Assembly (NCBI RefSeq): GCF_024611995.1
Contig: NZ_CP102509.1
Span: forward strand, 5,332,001-5,396,000
Source of the DNA: Streptomyces sp. NBC_00162
GTDB taxonomy: Bacteria; Actinomycetota; Actinomycetes; Streptomycetales; Streptomycetaceae
Direction of reading: 5' to 3'
DNA: 64,000 bases
This document shows, in pieces, positions 1 through 11,957 of the stretch. Positions within the stretch are counted from its first letter, which is position 1; every line of letters starts with the position of its first letter. Below the pieces are notes generated by a model that searched no databases, was not told where the DNA came from, and saw only the letters and a program-made list of their open reading frames with translations. The translations under genes were made by a program, and so were the position numbers.

Positions 1-1
1 C

Positions 2-442
2 ACTGCCAAGAGCGACACGGTCGACGTCGTCGTGGGCCTGGAGTCCGGTGCCGACGACTACATCGTGAAGCCGTTCAAGCCGAAGGAGCTGGTGGCCCGC
101 ATCCGGGCCCGCCTGCGCCGGTCGGAAGAGCCCGCCCCCGAGCAGCTGGCCATCGGTGACCTCGTCATCGACGTGGCCGGGCACTCGGTCAAGCGGGACG
201 GTGCTTCCATCGCCCTGACCCCGCTGGAGTTCGACCTGCTGGTCGCGCTCGCACGCAAGCCCTGGCAGGTCTTCACCCGTGAGGTGCTGCTGGAGCAGGT
301 CTGGGGCTACCGGCACGCGGCGGACACCCGCCTGGTGAACGTGCATGTGCAGCGGCTGCGCTCCAAGGTCGAGAAGGACCCGGAGCGCCCCGAGATCGTC
401 GTGACGGTGCGCGGTGTCGGCTACAAGGCCGGACCCAGCTGA
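2..442 (+). CDS. mtrA: Response regulator MtrA, C-terminal part (5' end outside window)
   Basis: This is the C-terminal part of an OmpR-family response regulator; the start codon lies before the window. The visible 146 residues open with the end of a receiver domain, including the SGADDYIVKPFKP stretch that carries the conserved lysine after beta-5. A winged-helix DNA-binding domain follows (LTPLEFDLL, REVLLEQVWGY, RLRSKVE, VRGVGYKAG). The next two genes are a HAMP histidine kinase and an LpqB lipoprotein, which is the conserved mtrA-mtrB-lpqB arrangement of actinobacteria, so the MtrA assignment rests on both domain and context. In the family, MtrA controls cell-wall and developmental genes, and in Streptomyces also antibiotic genes. 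The phosphoacceptor aspartate cannot be checked because it lies upstream. Confidence 0.95.
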   Translation, partial: TAKSDTVDVVVGLESGADDYIVKPFKPKELVARIRARLRRSEEPAPEQLAIGDLVIDVAGHSVKRDGASIALTPLEFDLLVALARKPWQVFTREVLLEQVWGYRHAADTRLVNVHVQRLRSKVEKDPERPEIVVTVRGVGYKAGPS

Positions 443-2408
443 GGTGCAGTCCGGCAAGGGCCGGGGCGGCTCCCGCTGGGGGAGCCTGCGGGCCGGCCGG
501 CTGTTCCAGGACGGAACGCCCGGTGCCTCCGTGCTGCGGCTGTGCGTACGCCTCGTGCGCCGGCCGCTGCTTCCGGCTGTCCGGCTGTGGCGGCGCAACA
601 TGCAGCTCCGGGTGGTCGCCGCCACCCTGCTGATGTCGCTCGCCGTGGTCCTCGCGCTGGGCTTCGTCGTCATCGCGCAGGTCAGCAAGGGCCTCCTGGA
701 CGCCAAGGAGGAGGCGGCGCAGAGCCAGGCCGCGGGCGGGTTCGCGGTCGCACAGGAGAAGGCCAACGCCCCCGCGACCGTGGACGGGCCCGATGCCGCC
801 GACAACAAGGTCGGGCTCGACGCCAGTACCTGGATGAACTCCCTCGTCAAACAGCTGGCCAGTGGCGGCCAGACCGCCTTCGAGGTGGTCGCGCTCGGCG
901 CCGGCACCGGCGAGCAGGTCCTGCCCGGCACCCAGGGGGTCAAGGGCGCCCGCGCCTCGGGCAACGTGGATCCGACCGCCAGCGTGCCCGTCAACCTGCG
1001 CCGGGCCGTCAACCACTCCGCCGGCACCTTCAAGACCTTCTCGGAGATCCGGTACACCACCGGGGCCGGGGAGAAGGCCCCCGAGCCCGCGCTGGTCGTG
1101 GGCAAGCGGCTCACCGACATCAACGGGGACCCGTACGACCTGTACTACCTCTTCCCGCTCACCCAGGAGGAGGAGTCCCTCAACCTGGTCAAGAGCACCA
1201 TCGCCACGGCCGGGCTGTTCGTCGTCGTGCTGCTCAGCGCCATCGCCTGGCTCGTGGTGCGCCAGATCGTCACGCCCGTACGGATGGCCGCCGGGATCGC
1301 CGAGCGGCTGTCGGCCGGGCGGCTCCAGGAGCGGATGAAGGTCACCGGTGAGGATGACATCGCGCGGCTGGGCGAGGCCTTCAACAAGATGGCCCAGAAC
1401 CTCCAGAACAAGATCCAGCAGCTCGAGGACCTGTCGCGGATGCAGCGCCGGTTCGTCTCGGACGTCTCGCACGAGCTGCGCACCCCGCTGACGACGGTAC
1501 GGATGGCCGCCGACGTCATCCACGACGCCCGGGTCGACTTCGACCCGATCACGGCGCGCTCCGCCGAGCTGCTCGCCGGGCAGCTGGACCGGTTCGAGTC
1601 GCTGCTCGCCGACCTGCTGGAGATCAGCCGGTTCGACGCGGGCGCGGCCGCCCTCGAGGCGGAGCCCATCGACCTGCGGGACGTCGTACGCCGCGTCATC
1701 GACGGGGCCGAGCCGCTCGCGGAGCACAAGGGCAGCCGGATCCGGGTGCTCGGCGACACCCAGCCCGTCATCGCCGAGGCCGACGCGCGGCGGGTGGAGC
1801 GGGTGCTGCGCAACCTGGTCGTCAACGCCGTGGAGCACGGCGAGGGACGCGATGTGGTGGTTCGGCTGGCGTCCGCGGGCGGGGCCGTCGCGGTCGCCGT
1901 ACGGGACTACGGCGTCGGGCTCAAGCCCGGCGAGGCCACCCGCGTCTTCAACCGCTTCTGGCGGGCCGACCCGGCACGGGCGAGGACGACGGGCGGCACG
2001 GGCCTGGGCCTGTCCATCGCCGTCGAGGACGCCCGGCTGCACGGCGGCTGGCTGCAGGCCTGGGGCGAGCCGGGCGGCGGCTCGCAGTTCCGCCTCACCC
2101 TGCCGCGTACGGCCGACGAGCCGCTGCGGGGCTCGCCCATCCCGCTGGAACCCGAGGATTCCCGCGCCAACCGCGCCAGGGCCGTCGCCGATGCCGCGGG
2201 CAGCGCGGCGGACCGGCAGCAGCCGGCGGACGCGGGGGACCGGTCATCGATACCGCCGCGGTCGGCGGTGGCCTCGGCGCTGTCCGTACCCGCCGACCCG
2301 ACGGCCCTGCCGGGCAGCGGAGCCAGGGTCGTGGCCCGTCCGGCCGAGCAGGCACCACAGGAGGATCGAACTGATGCCGAGGGCGATGCCGATGCCGACG
2401 GACGCTGA
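414..2408 (+). CDS. mtrB: Sensor histidine kinase MtrB
   Basis: Membrane histidine kinase partner of MtrA. Visible parts are a basic N-terminal tail, TM1 near residues 63-90 (starting MQLRVVAATLLMSL), an extracytoplasmic sensor region of about 170 residues, TM2 near 261-282, a HAMP linker, the H-box FVSDVSHELRTPL near 347-360, an N-box (LRNLVVNAVEHGEG, about 463), and G-boxes DYGVGL and GTGLGLSIA. The C-terminal tail after the kinase core is acidic and Ala/Pro-rich. The GTG at 414 overlaps mtrA by 29 bp. A second GTG at 444, just after the mtrA stop, is an equally reasonable start, because neither has a strong ribosome-binding site. The end overlaps lpqB, so the three genes are translationally coupled. 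Confidence 0.95.
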   Translation: MSATRPDPAEVQSGKGRGGSRWGSLRAGRLFQDGTPGASVLRLCVRLVRRPLLPAVRLWRRNMQLRVVAATLLMSLAVVLALGFVVIAQVSKGLLDAKEEAAQSQAAGGFAVAQEKANAPATVDGPDAADNKVGLDASTWMNSLVKQLASGGQTAFEVVALGAGTGEQVLPGTQGVKGARASGNVDPTASVPVNLRRAVNHSAGTFKTFSEIRYTTGAGEKAPEPALVVGKRLTDINGDPYDLYYLFPLTQEEESLNLVKSTIATAGLFVVVLLSAIAWLVVRQIVTPVRMAAGIAERLSAGRLQERMKVTGEDDIARLGEAFNKMAQNLQNKIQQLEDLSRMQRRFVSDVSHELRTPLTTVRMAADVIHDARVDFDPITARSAELLAGQLDRFESLLADLLEISRFDAGAAALEAEPIDLRDVVRRVIDGAEPLAEHKGSRIRVLGDTQPVIAEADARRVERVLRNLVVNAVEHGEGRDVVVRLASAGGAVAVAVRDYGVGLKPGEATRVFNRFWRADPARARTTGGTGLGLSIAVEDARLHGGWLQAWGEPGGGSQFRLTLPRTADEPLRGSPIPLEPEDSRANRARAVADAAGSAADRQQPADAGDRSSIPPRSAVASALSVPADPTALPGSGARVVARPAEQAPQEDRTDAEGDADADGR

Positions 2409-4296
2409 GGGGGCCGGGCCCGGGCCCGGGAGCGTGCGCGCCGCAGGCCGCGGCAGACGGCTGCGCACCCTGCGGGCGTACGCACTCGGGGTGGCCGCGC
2501 TGCTGCTGGCCGGGTGCGCCTCGATGCCCGACCACGGCGAGATCCGCAGGGTGCAGGCCTCGCAGGGCGTCGACTCCCAGGTCCGGGTGTTCGGCGTACC
2601 GCCCGCCGACAAGGCCAGCGCGGGCGAGATCGTCGACGGTTTCCTGGAGGCGATGACCAGCGACGACCCGCAGCTGGAGACCGCCCGCAAGTACCTCACC
2701 GAGGACGCCGCGAAGAGCTGGCGGCCCGGCTCCGCCGTCACCGTGCTCGCGGCCGGCCTCGACCGGTTCCCGGTCCGCACCGAGAAGGACCCCGAGGGGC
2801 CCCGCTGGAAGGTGACCGGCGAGAAGCTCGCGACCGTGGACGAGCGCAGTGCGTACCAGCCGGAGGCCGACGGCCCGAAGTACGAGGAGTTCCTCCAGCT
2901 GGTCCAGGAGGACAAGCAGTGGCGGATCTCGAGTCCGCCGAGCAGCCTCGTGCTGAGCGAATCGGACTTCCAGCGCATCTACATGCCGGTCAACAAGTAC
3001 TACTTCGCGGGCGGCGCCCTGGTCGCCGATCCCGTGTACGTGCGCCAGCGCAGCGACCCCGATTCGCGGATGGATCCCACCACGCAGACCGTGCAGTCGC
3101 TGCTGGCCGGGCCGTCCAGGTGGCTCGGGCCGGTCGTCGAGTCCAGTTTCCCCACCGGGACGGAGCTGCGGCAGGGCACCAAGTCCCTTTCGTACGACGG
3201 CCAGAACACGTTGCGCGTGCCGCTCAACGACAAGGCCGACAACGTCGCGCAGCCGCAGTGCCAGAAGATGGCGACCCAACTCCTCTACACGGTCAAGGAG
3301 CTGACGGCCTCCCGGCTGGACCGGGTCGAACTGCTGCGCTCCGACGGCAAGTCCTCCTCGCTGTGCTCCGTGACCGAGGTGACGGCGGCCGTCATCGCCA
3401 ACCGGCCCCATACGCCCGAGTACCAGTACTTCGTCGACAGCGAGAGCCGGCTGGTCCGGACGAAGCTCGACGTCACCGTCGAGGACCAGCAGCCGCGGGC
3501 CGAACAGGTGCCGGGGCCGCTGTCCACCGCTTCCGGCGCTCCCGGTTCGCCCGGCTCGCCCGGTTTCAAGGTCCTCTCCGCGGCCGTGTCCTACGACGAG
3601 CGGCGCGCGGCCGTGATCTCCGAGGACGGGCTGTACGTCGTGTCGATGACCGGATCCGGGGCCATGCCGCAGCCCTTGCTGCCCGGCAAGGGGAAGTCGA
3701 ACACGCTGACCGCGCCCAGCTGGGACGCGGCGGGCGACCTGTGGGTCGCCGACCAGGATCCGCAGCACCCGGGGCTGTGGCGGGTGCCGGGCGGGACCGG
3801 GACCCCCGAGAAGGTGCAGGTGGCCGGGCTCGACGGGCGGATCACCTCACTGAAGGCCTCGTCCGACGGCGTGCGCATCGCGCTGCTCGTGGAGAAGGTG
3901 GGCGGCCGCAAGAACCTGTGGGTCGGGCGGATAGAACGGCCCGACGGCAAGGGGGACGTCTCGGCGGTGTCCGTGCGCGAGCTGCGCCGGGCGGCCCCGC
4001 AGATGGCGGACGTGACGGCGATGAGCTGGGCGCCGCGGGGCCGGCTGCTGGTGGTGGGCCGGGAGAGCGGCGGGGTCGTGCAGGCCCGCTACATGCTGGT
4101 GGACGGTTCGGTGGTGGCGGCGACCCTGCCCGGGGCCACCGGGCTCAGCGCGGTCGCGGTGGCAGCCTCGGAGGACGAGTCGAAGCCGAAGCCGGTGATG
4201 GGGTACTCGGCGGAGGACGGCATCGTGGTGCTGCCGCCGGGGGCGCAGTGGCGCACGGTGGCGGCCGGCGGCCGGGCCCCGGTGTACCCGGGCTGA
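2374..4296 (+). CDS. lpqB: LpqB family lipoprotein (MtrB accessory)
   Basis: Predicted secreted lipoprotein of 640 residues. It has a basic start, a hydrophobic segment and a lipobox LLLAGC, with the lipidated cysteine near residue 48. The middle part matches the GerMN-type domain of LpqB proteins, and the C-terminal half looks like the LpqB beta-propeller (repeated W/G-rich blades such as APSWDAAGDLWVAD). In actinobacteria LpqB modulates the MtrB sensor. I chose the ATG at 2374 because a GAGGA ribosome-binding site precedes it; this overlaps mtrB by 35 bp, as is usual for this operon. A Pro/Gly/Ser linker around 3535-3565 separates the two domains. Confidence 0.93.
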   Translation: MPRAMPMPTDAEGAGPGPGSVRAAGRGRRLRTLRAYALGVAALLLAGCASMPDHGEIRRVQASQGVDSQVRVFGVPPADKASAGEIVDGFLEAMTSDDPQLETARKYLTEDAAKSWRPGSAVTVLAAGLDRFPVRTEKDPEGPRWKVTGEKLATVDERSAYQPEADGPKYEEFLQLVQEDKQWRISSPPSSLVLSESDFQRIYMPVNKYYFAGGALVADPVYVRQRSDPDSRMDPTTQTVQSLLAGPSRWLGPVVESSFPTGTELRQGTKSLSYDGQNTLRVPLNDKADNVAQPQCQKMATQLLYTVKELTASRLDRVELLRSDGKSSSLCSVTEVTAAVIANRPHTPEYQYFVDSESRLVRTKLDVTVEDQQPRAEQVPGPLSTASGAPGSPGSPGFKVLSAAVSYDERRAAVISEDGLYVVSMTGSGAMPQPLLPGKGKSNTLTAPSWDAAGDLWVADQDPQHPGLWRVPGGTGTPEKVQVAGLDGRITSLKASSDGVRIALLVEKVGGRKNLWVGRIERPDGKGDVSAVSVRELRRAAPQMADVTAMSWAPRGRLLVVGRESGGVVQARYMLVDGSVVAATLPGATGLSAVAVAASEDESKPKPVMGYSAEDGIVVLPPGAQWRTVAAGGRAPVYPG

Positions 4297-4360
4297 CCTG
4301 CGCGTCCGTGAGTTGTCCACAGGGCTGGCGGGTCCCGGTGGGGCCCGGCAGAGTGGAGGC

Positions 4361-5077
4361 ATGCGGGGGTGGTGGCAGGAGCTCGCGGGGCTGGTCCTGC
4401 CGGTGGACTGCGCGGGCTGCGGGGCCGCGCGGGTGCTGCTGTGCGCCGGCTGCCGGGAGGCGCTGAGCGGGGCCGGGGCGGTGCGGGCGCGGCTGTTTCC
4501 GCGGCCCGAGGGGCTGCCGGTGGTGCATGCCGCCGCCGCGTACGAGGGGCCCGTACGAGCCGTCCTGCTGGCGCACAAGGAGCGCGGGGCGCTGCCGTTG
4601 GCCGGTGCGCTCGGCGCCGCCCTGGCGGGGGCGGTGCTGGCGGGCAGGGGTGGCTCTGGGGGTCCGTGGGAGCGCGAGATGGTCCTGGTGCCGGTCCCGT
4701 CGGCGCGGCGGCAGGTCAGGGCGCGCGGGCACGATCCCACGCGCAGGATCGCCCTGGCCGCGGCGGGGCGGCTGCGGCGGGCCGGTGTGCCCGCGCGCGT
4801 GGCGCCCGTACTGCGGCTGCGCAGGGCGGTGCGGGACCAGGCGGGGCTGGGGGCGCGGCAGCGCCGGGAGAACCTCGCGGGGGCGCTGGAAGCGTGCCCG
4901 GGCGCGGCGCGGCTGACGGACGGGGCCGTGCTCGTGCTCGTCGACGACCTGATCACCACGGGAGCCACGCTGGCCGAGGCGGCCCGGGCGGTGCGGGCGG
5001 CAGGTCTGGCCCAGGGGACAGCGCCCCGGGCCGCGGTGGTGGCCGCAACCCGGACAGACCAAAAATCTTGTGAATAG
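4361..5077 (+). CDS. ComF family phosphoribosyltransferase-like protein
   Basis: A 238-residue ComF-type protein. The N-terminus has paired cysteines (DCAGCGA and LLCAGC) typical of the double zinc ribbon. The C-terminal half has the phosphoribosyltransferase PRPP-binding loop, LVLVDDLITTGAT. ComF proteins are linked to DNA uptake in competent bacteria; in actinobacteria the role is unknown. It lies directly behind lpqB (64 bp). I chose the ATG at 4361 because a GGAG-type site precedes it and the zinc ribbon begins soon after; a GTG at 4313 would add 16 poorly conserved-looking residues. The final codons are AT-rich and run into the hpf promoter region. Confidence 0.85.
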   Translation: MRGWWQELAGLVLPVDCAGCGAARVLLCAGCREALSGAGAVRARLFPRPEGLPVVHAAAAYEGPVRAVLLAHKERGALPLAGALGAALAGAVLAGRGGSGGPWEREMVLVPVPSARRQVRARGHDPTRRIALAAAGRLRRAGVPARVAPVLRLRRAVRDQAGLGARQRRENLAGALEACPGAARLTDGAVLVLVDDLITTGATLAEAARAVRAAGLAQGTAPRAAVVAATRTDQKSCE

Positions 5078-5387
5078 ATTTGGAACTGCGTGGGAAGGCC
5101 CATCGTTGCAGGTAGTAAGAGTGGATGGCCACCGGAACGGAAGTACGTTCCGGTAGCGGGTGCCGACAACCGCCATAGAGGGATATGTTCGGTTGTGAGG
5201 ACTGGCGAGCCTTCGGCCCCACGCATCGCTGTCGCTCGACTCCGAAATCGGTGGGGTGTAGATCTTGCCGATGGGGGAGGAGGAGGTGAAAGTCGCCAAG
5301 TCCGAGGCTCCGGCCTTCACCGGAGTCTGGTGCGAAAGGGAGACGCTTCGCCCCGTCGGGCGGAGCTATCCGGGAACGGAGTTCTGC
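5078..5387 (+). other. Long upstream region of hpf with an inverted repeat
   Basis: The 310 bases between the ComF-like gene and hpf hold the sigma-R-like promoter candidate and a perfect 9-bp inverted repeat, ACCGGAACG at 5131-5139 and CGTTCCGGT at 5146-5154, with a 6-base spacer. An in-frame ATG at 5265 or 5271 would extend HPF by about 40 residues, but that extension does not resemble the family N-terminus, so I treat the region as a leader. A purine-rich GGAGGAGGAGGTGAA run at 5275-5289 looks like a ribosome-binding site. It could serve a short upstream reading frame. Confidence 0.5.
5082..5107 (+). promoter_or_regulatory. Candidate SigR/SigE-type promoter upstream of hpf
   Basis: GGAAC at 5082-5086 and GTT at 5105-5107 are separated by exactly 18 bases. 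This resembles the GGAAT-N18-GTT consensus of Streptomyces sigma-R promoters, with one base different. It lies about 280 bp before the hpf start, in the only non-coding stretch here. This is a sequence match only. Confidence 0.4.
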
Positions 5388-6083
5388 GTGGACATCGTCG
5401 TCAAGGGCCGCAAGACCGAGGTGCCCGACCGGTTCCGCAAGCACGTGGCCGAGAAGCTGAATCCGGAGCGGATCCAGAAGCTCGACGCCAAGGTGATCAG
5501 CTTGGACGTCGAGGTGTCGAAGGAGCACAACCCGCGCCAGGCCGACCGTTCCGACCGCGTGGAGATCACTCTGCATTCGCGGGGCCCGGTGATCCGTGCC
5601 GAGGCCGCCGCCGCCGACCCGTACGCGGCGCTGGACCTGGCTCAGGACAAGCTGGAGGCCCGGCTGCGCAAGCAGCACGACAAGCGCTACACCCGCAGGG
5701 GCGCGGGCCGGATCTCGGCGGCAGAGGTCGCCGACGTAGTGCCGGACGCCGCGCAGCTGAACGCGAATGGCGAGCCGTTCTCCGAGGAGAAGGCGAACGG
5801 AGTTCCGATCACCCGGATCGGTTCCATCGAAGTGCAGGGCGAAGGCCCGCTCATCGTCCGCGAGAAGACCCACTCGGCCGCACCCATGTCACTCGACCAG
5901 GCTCTGTACGAGATGGAGCTGGTCGGACACGACTTCTATCTGTTCGTCGACTCCGAGACCAAGCTGCCCAGCGTTGTCTACCGACGTCATGCGTACGACT
6001 ACGGCGTGATCCACGTGAACCCCGACGGGGCCTCCAGCTCGGAGCAGCCGCGCGGCGGTGCCGGGGGCGCGCTCGGCGGCTGA
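5388..6083 (+). CDS. hpf: Long-form ribosome hibernation promoting factor HPF
   Basis: A 231-residue ribosome-associated factor. The N-terminal domain (VDIVVKGRKTEVPDRFRKHV, then the basic KLEARLRKQHDKR helix) is the S30AE/YfiA fold that sits in the decoding region of the small subunit. The C-terminal domain (MSLDQALYEMELVGHDFYLF, VVYRRHAYDYGVIH) is the dimerisation module found only in long HPFs, which pair two ribosomes into 100S particles. I chose the GTG at 5388 because GGAG precedes it at good spacing and the fold begins there. The long regulated-looking leader fits stress or stationary-phase control. Confidence 0.93.
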   Translation: MDIVVKGRKTEVPDRFRKHVAEKLNPERIQKLDAKVISLDVEVSKEHNPRQADRSDRVEITLHSRGPVIRAEAAAADPYAALDLAQDKLEARLRKQHDKRYTRRGAGRISAAEVADVVPDAAQLNANGEPFSEEKANGVPITRIGSIEVQGEGPLIVREKTHSAAPMSLDQALYEMELVGHDFYLFVDSETKLPSVVYRRHAYDYGVIHVNPDGASSSEQPRGGAGGALGG

Positions 6084-6099
6084 GCACCTCGTTTCGTTG

Positions 6100-6131
6100 C
6101 CCCCGCGGGACGTTCCGGCGTCCCGCGGGGG
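6100..6131 (+). terminator. Terminator after hpf
   Basis: A perfect 13-bp stem (CCCCCGCGGGACG at 6100-6112 with its complement at 6119-6131) and a 6-base loop, 17 bases after the hpf stop. There is no U-run, as is usual in Streptomyces. Confidence 0.7.
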
Positions 6132-6274
6132 GCCTGTGTATGGCGCGTATGCGCCAGGCGGTCACCGGCAGCCCCCCGCGCCGTGCCGCGGGCATGGAAT
6201 CATGGCGGGCAGTCAACCGTCGGCGCAGCCGGTCCGGTTGGCCCAGCAGCTCGGCACATGCAGGGGGAGGAACG

Positions 6275-7027
6275 ATGGCGGACAGCTTCGGGCCGGTGCG
6301 CGGTGACGACGGTGCGGGCTGCCGTGAGGCGGACCCTGCGGCGGAGTCCGCCGACTCGTCGGCGGGGGAGCCCATCCGGGTCCTCGTGGTCGACGACCAC
6401 GCGCTGTTCCGGCGCGGGCTGGAGATCGTCCTCGCGCAGGAGGAGGACATCCAGGTCGTCGGCGAGGCGGGGGACGGCGCGGAGGCCGTGGACAAGGCGG
6501 CCGACCTGCTGCCGGACATCGTGCTGATGGACGTACGGATGCCCAGGCGCGGCGGGATCGAGGCGTGCACCTCGATCAAGGAGGTGGCGCCCTCCGCGAA
6601 GATCATCATGCTGACGATCAGCGACGAGGAGGCGGACCTCTACGACGCGATCAAGGCGGGCGCGACCGGGTACCTCCTGAAGGAGATCTCCACGGACGAG
6701 GTGGCCACGGCGATCCGGGCGGTCGCGGACGGCCAGTCGCAGATCAGCCCGTCCATGGCGTCCAAGCTCCTCACCGAGTTCAAGTCGATGATCCAGCGGA
6801 CCGACGAGCGGCGGCTGGTGCCGGCGCCGAGGCTGACGGACCGGGAGCTGGAGGTCCTGAAGCTGGTGGCCACCGGCATGAACAACCGTGACATCGCCAA
6901 GGAGTTGTTCATCTCGGAGAACACCGTGAAGAACCACGTGCGCAACATCCTGGAGAAGCTGCAGCTGCACTCCCGGATGGAGGCCGTGGTCTACGCGATG
7001 CGCGAGAAGATCCTGGAGATCCGCTAG
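6275..7027 (+). CDS. NarL/LuxR-family response regulator, orphan
   Basis: A 250-residue two-domain regulator. After a 34-residue acidic/Ala-rich leader, the receiver has the acidic pair (VLVVDDHALFRRG), the phosphoacceptor D86 (VLMDVRMP), and the conserved Thr/Lys region (MLTISDEE, GYLLKEIS). A LuxR-type helix-turn-helix follows (LTDRELEVLKLVATGMNNRDI, then ENTVKNHVRNILEKL). The ATG at 6275 follows GGGGGAGGAA. No histidine kinase gene adjoins it, so it is an orphan; its partner is unknown. The gene sits between hpf and a convergent minus-strand pair, as in other Streptomyces. Confidence 0.92.
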   Translation: MADSFGPVRGDDGAGCREADPAAESADSSAGEPIRVLVVDDHALFRRGLEIVLAQEEDIQVVGEAGDGAEAVDKAADLLPDIVLMDVRMPRRGGIEACTSIKEVAPSAKIIMLTISDEEADLYDAIKAGATGYLLKEISTDEVATAIRAVADGQSQISPSMASKLLTEFKSMIQRTDERRLVPAPRLTDRELEVLKLVATGMNNRDIAKELFISENTVKNHVRNILEKLQLHSRMEAVVYAMREKILEIR

Positions 7028-7063
7028 CCGCCACCCGCTGCCGGCCGCTGCCCGTCGCCTGCT

Positions 7064-8245
7064 CTACCCGCGCCGCGCTCTGAGCTCCGCCGTGACGGCC
7101 TCCGCCTCCTGCGGGGTCCGGGCGCGCTCGACGCGCACCTCCTGGCACCCCACCCACCGGGCGGCCTCCCACAGGGCCTCGGCCATGGCCGCGGCCGCCC
7201 CGGGCGTCTCCAGGGAGAGCTGACGCGCCACCAGGGTGGTCCCCTCGCGGCCCGGGTCGACGCGGCCCCGCAGCTGCCCGCCCGCCAGCAGCGGCATCGC
7301 GAAGTACCCGTGTATCCGCTTCGGCTTGGGGACGTAGGCCTCCAGGCGGTGCGTGAAGCCGAAGATCCGCTCCGTGCGGGGGCGGTCCCAGACCAGCGAG
7401 TCGAAGGGGGAGAGCAGCGTCGTGCGGTGGCGGCCCCGGGGGGTCGTCGCGAGCGCCGCCGGGTCCGCCCAGGCCCGCTTCCCCCAGCCCTCCACCTCGA
7501 CCGGGACCAGCCCGGAGTCCGCGATCACCGCATCGACCTGCTCCCCCTTGAGGCGGTGGTAGTCCGCGATGTCGGCGCGGGTGCCCACGCCCAGCGACTG
7601 CCCGGCCAGGGCGACCAGGCGGCGCATGCACTCGCGGTCGTCCAGGTCGTCGTGGAGCAGCGCCTCGGGCACGGCGCGCTCGGGGAGGTCGTAGACCCGT
7701 TTCCAGCCGCGGCGCTGGCTGCACACCACCTCGCCGGTGTCGAGCAGCCACTCCACCGCGATCTTGGTCTCGGACCATTCGAACCACTCGCCGCCGTTCT
7801 TGGCGCCGCCCAGCTCGCTCGAGGTCAGCGGGCCCTCGGCCCGGAGCCGGTCGAGGACCGCCTTCGTCGAGCGGTCCTTGTCCTGGAGGACGTGCCAGCG
7901 GTGCCCGCGCACCCGGTTGGCCCGGCGCCGGAAGGCGAAATGCGGCCATTCCTCGATGGGCAGGATGCAGGCCGCGTGCGACCAGTACTCAAAGGCGTGC
8001 CGGTCCGACCAGTACGCCTTCTCCACCGCGTCCCGGCCCACCGCGCCGAGGCGTGCGTACGGGATCAGCTCGTGCGAGCGGGCCAGCACCGAGATCGTGT
8101 CCAGCTGTACGGCGCCCAGGTGGCGCAGGACGCCGCGGACCCCGCCGCGCCGGTCGGGCGCGCCGAGGAAGCCCTGCGCGCGCAGGGCGATCCGGCGCGC
8201 CTCGTCGGCGGACAGGGACAGGGTCGGCTGCGGCAGGCTCGTCAT
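7064..8245 (-). CDS. YcaQ-like (HTH_42) DNA glycosylase
   Basis: A 393-residue protein of the winged-helix HTH_42 superfamily, which includes the AlkZ and YcaQ glycosylases that unhook interstrand DNA crosslinks. The region [19 protein letters not shown] contains Q47-L-D49, matching the Q-x-D catalytic motif of the YcaQ-like subgroup rather than the Q-x-Q of AlkZ. Downstream, [12 protein letters not shown] and similar stretches fit the family. The ATG at 8245 leaves a 10-base gap after the GNAT gene, so the two are probably cotranscribed; an ATG at 8275 is possible but would overlap that gene and lacks a ribosome-binding site. The crosslink-repair role is inferred from the motif. Confidence 0.8.
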   Translation of the reverse strand: MTSLPQPTLSLSADEARRIALRAQGFLGAPDRRGGVRGVLRHLGAVQLDTISVLARSHELIPYARLGAVGRDAVEKAYWSDRHAFEYWSHAACILPIEEWPHFAFRRRANRVRGHRWHVLQDKDRSTKAVLDRLRAEGPLTSSELGGAKNGGEWFEWSETKIAVEWLLDTGEVVCSQRRGWKRVYDLPERAVPEALLHDDLDDRECMRRLVALAGQSLGVGTRADIADYHRLKGEQVDAVIADSGLVPVEVEGWGKRAWADPAALATTPRGRHRTTLLSPFDSLVWDRPRTERIFGFTHRLEAYVPKPKRIHGYFAMPLLAGGQLRGRVDPGREGTTLVARQLSLETPGAAAAMAEALWEAARWVGCQEVRVERARTPQEAEAVTAELRARRG

Positions 8246-8255
8246 GATCCGCAGC

Positions 8256-8840
8256 CTAGGACGCACCACTGACATCGGCGGGCAGGTACGGGAGGGCAGG
8301 GGTCAGGTCCAGGTCGGAGGGGAGCAGGGCGCCGATCCAGCAGTCGCGCGCGGTGTCGTTGCGGATCAGGCCGGCCCGCAGGACGCCCTCGAAGCGGAAG
8401 CCGACCTTCTCCGCGACCATGCGGGAGCCGGCGTTGCCGGCCTCGGCGCGCCACTCCAGCCGTACGACGCCCACCTCGGTGAAGGCCCAGCGGGCCACCG
8501 CGGCCACGGCCTCGGTCATGTAGCCCTGCCCGCGGTGTTCCTTCACCGCCCAGTAGCCGATCTCGTGCGAGTCCGTTCCGTGCACGTGCACGCCGACGGC
8601 GGCGACCAGCGGGCCGCCGGGCCCCAGGCGTACGGCGAAGGCGTACGCGGTGTTCTCGAGCCAGCCGTTCGGTACGACCTCGTTCACGAAGGCGTGCGCG
8701 TTCGCGCGCTCGTAGGGGGAGGGGACCAGCGTCCAGCGCTGGACATCGGGGTCCTGGCAGGCGGCGTACACCTCGTCCTCGTCAGAGGGGACGAAAGGCC
8801 GCAATTCCAGTCGGGCCGTGTTCAGTGTCGTGGGCTCCAT
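8256..8840 (-). CDS. GNAT acetyltransferase, RimJ/RimL type
   Basis: A 194-residue acetyltransferase of the RimJ/RimL subgroup. It opens with the typical [20 protein letters not shown] strand-helix, and the acetyl-CoA loop is visible as [22 protein letters not shown], followed by [26 protein letters not shown] (the N-x-x-S-x-x-x-x-x-x-x-G-F region). The substrate cannot be told from sequence; relatives acetylate protein N-termini, antibiotics or polyamines. It is the first gene of a two-gene minus-strand unit with the YcaQ-like glycosylase. Confidence 0.85.
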   Translation of the reverse strand: MEPTTLNTARLELRPFVPSDEDEVYAACQDPDVQRWTLVPSPYERANAHAFVNEVVPNGWLENTAYAFAVRLGPGGPLVAAVGVHVHGTDSHEIGYWAVKEHRGQGYMTEAVAAVARWAFTEVGVVRLEWRAEAGNAGSRMVAEKVGFRFEGVLRAGLIRNDTARDCWIGALLPSDLDLTPALPYLPADVSGAS

Positions 8841-9080
8841 GAACGGATTCTGGTCCCCGGACGCGTGCCGGGGGAACTCTTTTTCATAACCACGGGCAGG
8901 AACAGCGGCACCTTCGGCGCCCCCCGTACGTTCTCAATCCGGGCGCCCACGCCCTCGCGGCTACGGCGGACCTCCCGACGCGACCACGTCCTCGCTTACG
9001 ATGGCCGTTGCGGTGGGGCCCACCTGCCGTGCCCGTGTACGAACAGTGCCCAGGCCCGACCGGCAAGGAGACAAACCTCG

Positions 9081-11870
<2,790 letters not shown>

Positions 11871-11891
11871 CCCCTTCGGGGCTGATCCGCC

Positions 11892-11931
11892 GGCCGGGGC
11901 CGGGCACCGTACGCGGTGTCCGGCCCCGGCC
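11892..11931 (+). terminator. Terminator after secA
   Basis: 18-bp stem with one wobble pair: GGCCGGGGCCGGGCACCG at 11892-11909 against 11914-11931, with a 4-base loop. It begins 22 bases after the secA stop and also faces the convergent Rv3235-like gene. Confidence 0.75.
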
Positions 11932-11957
11932 GCGTTGCCGGGCCCGTGCGGCGCCGT

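Noticed and set aside
5265..5387. HPF start at 5265, adding 41 residues.
   Set aside because: The extra residues do not resemble the family; a good ribosome-binding site precedes the GTG at 5388.
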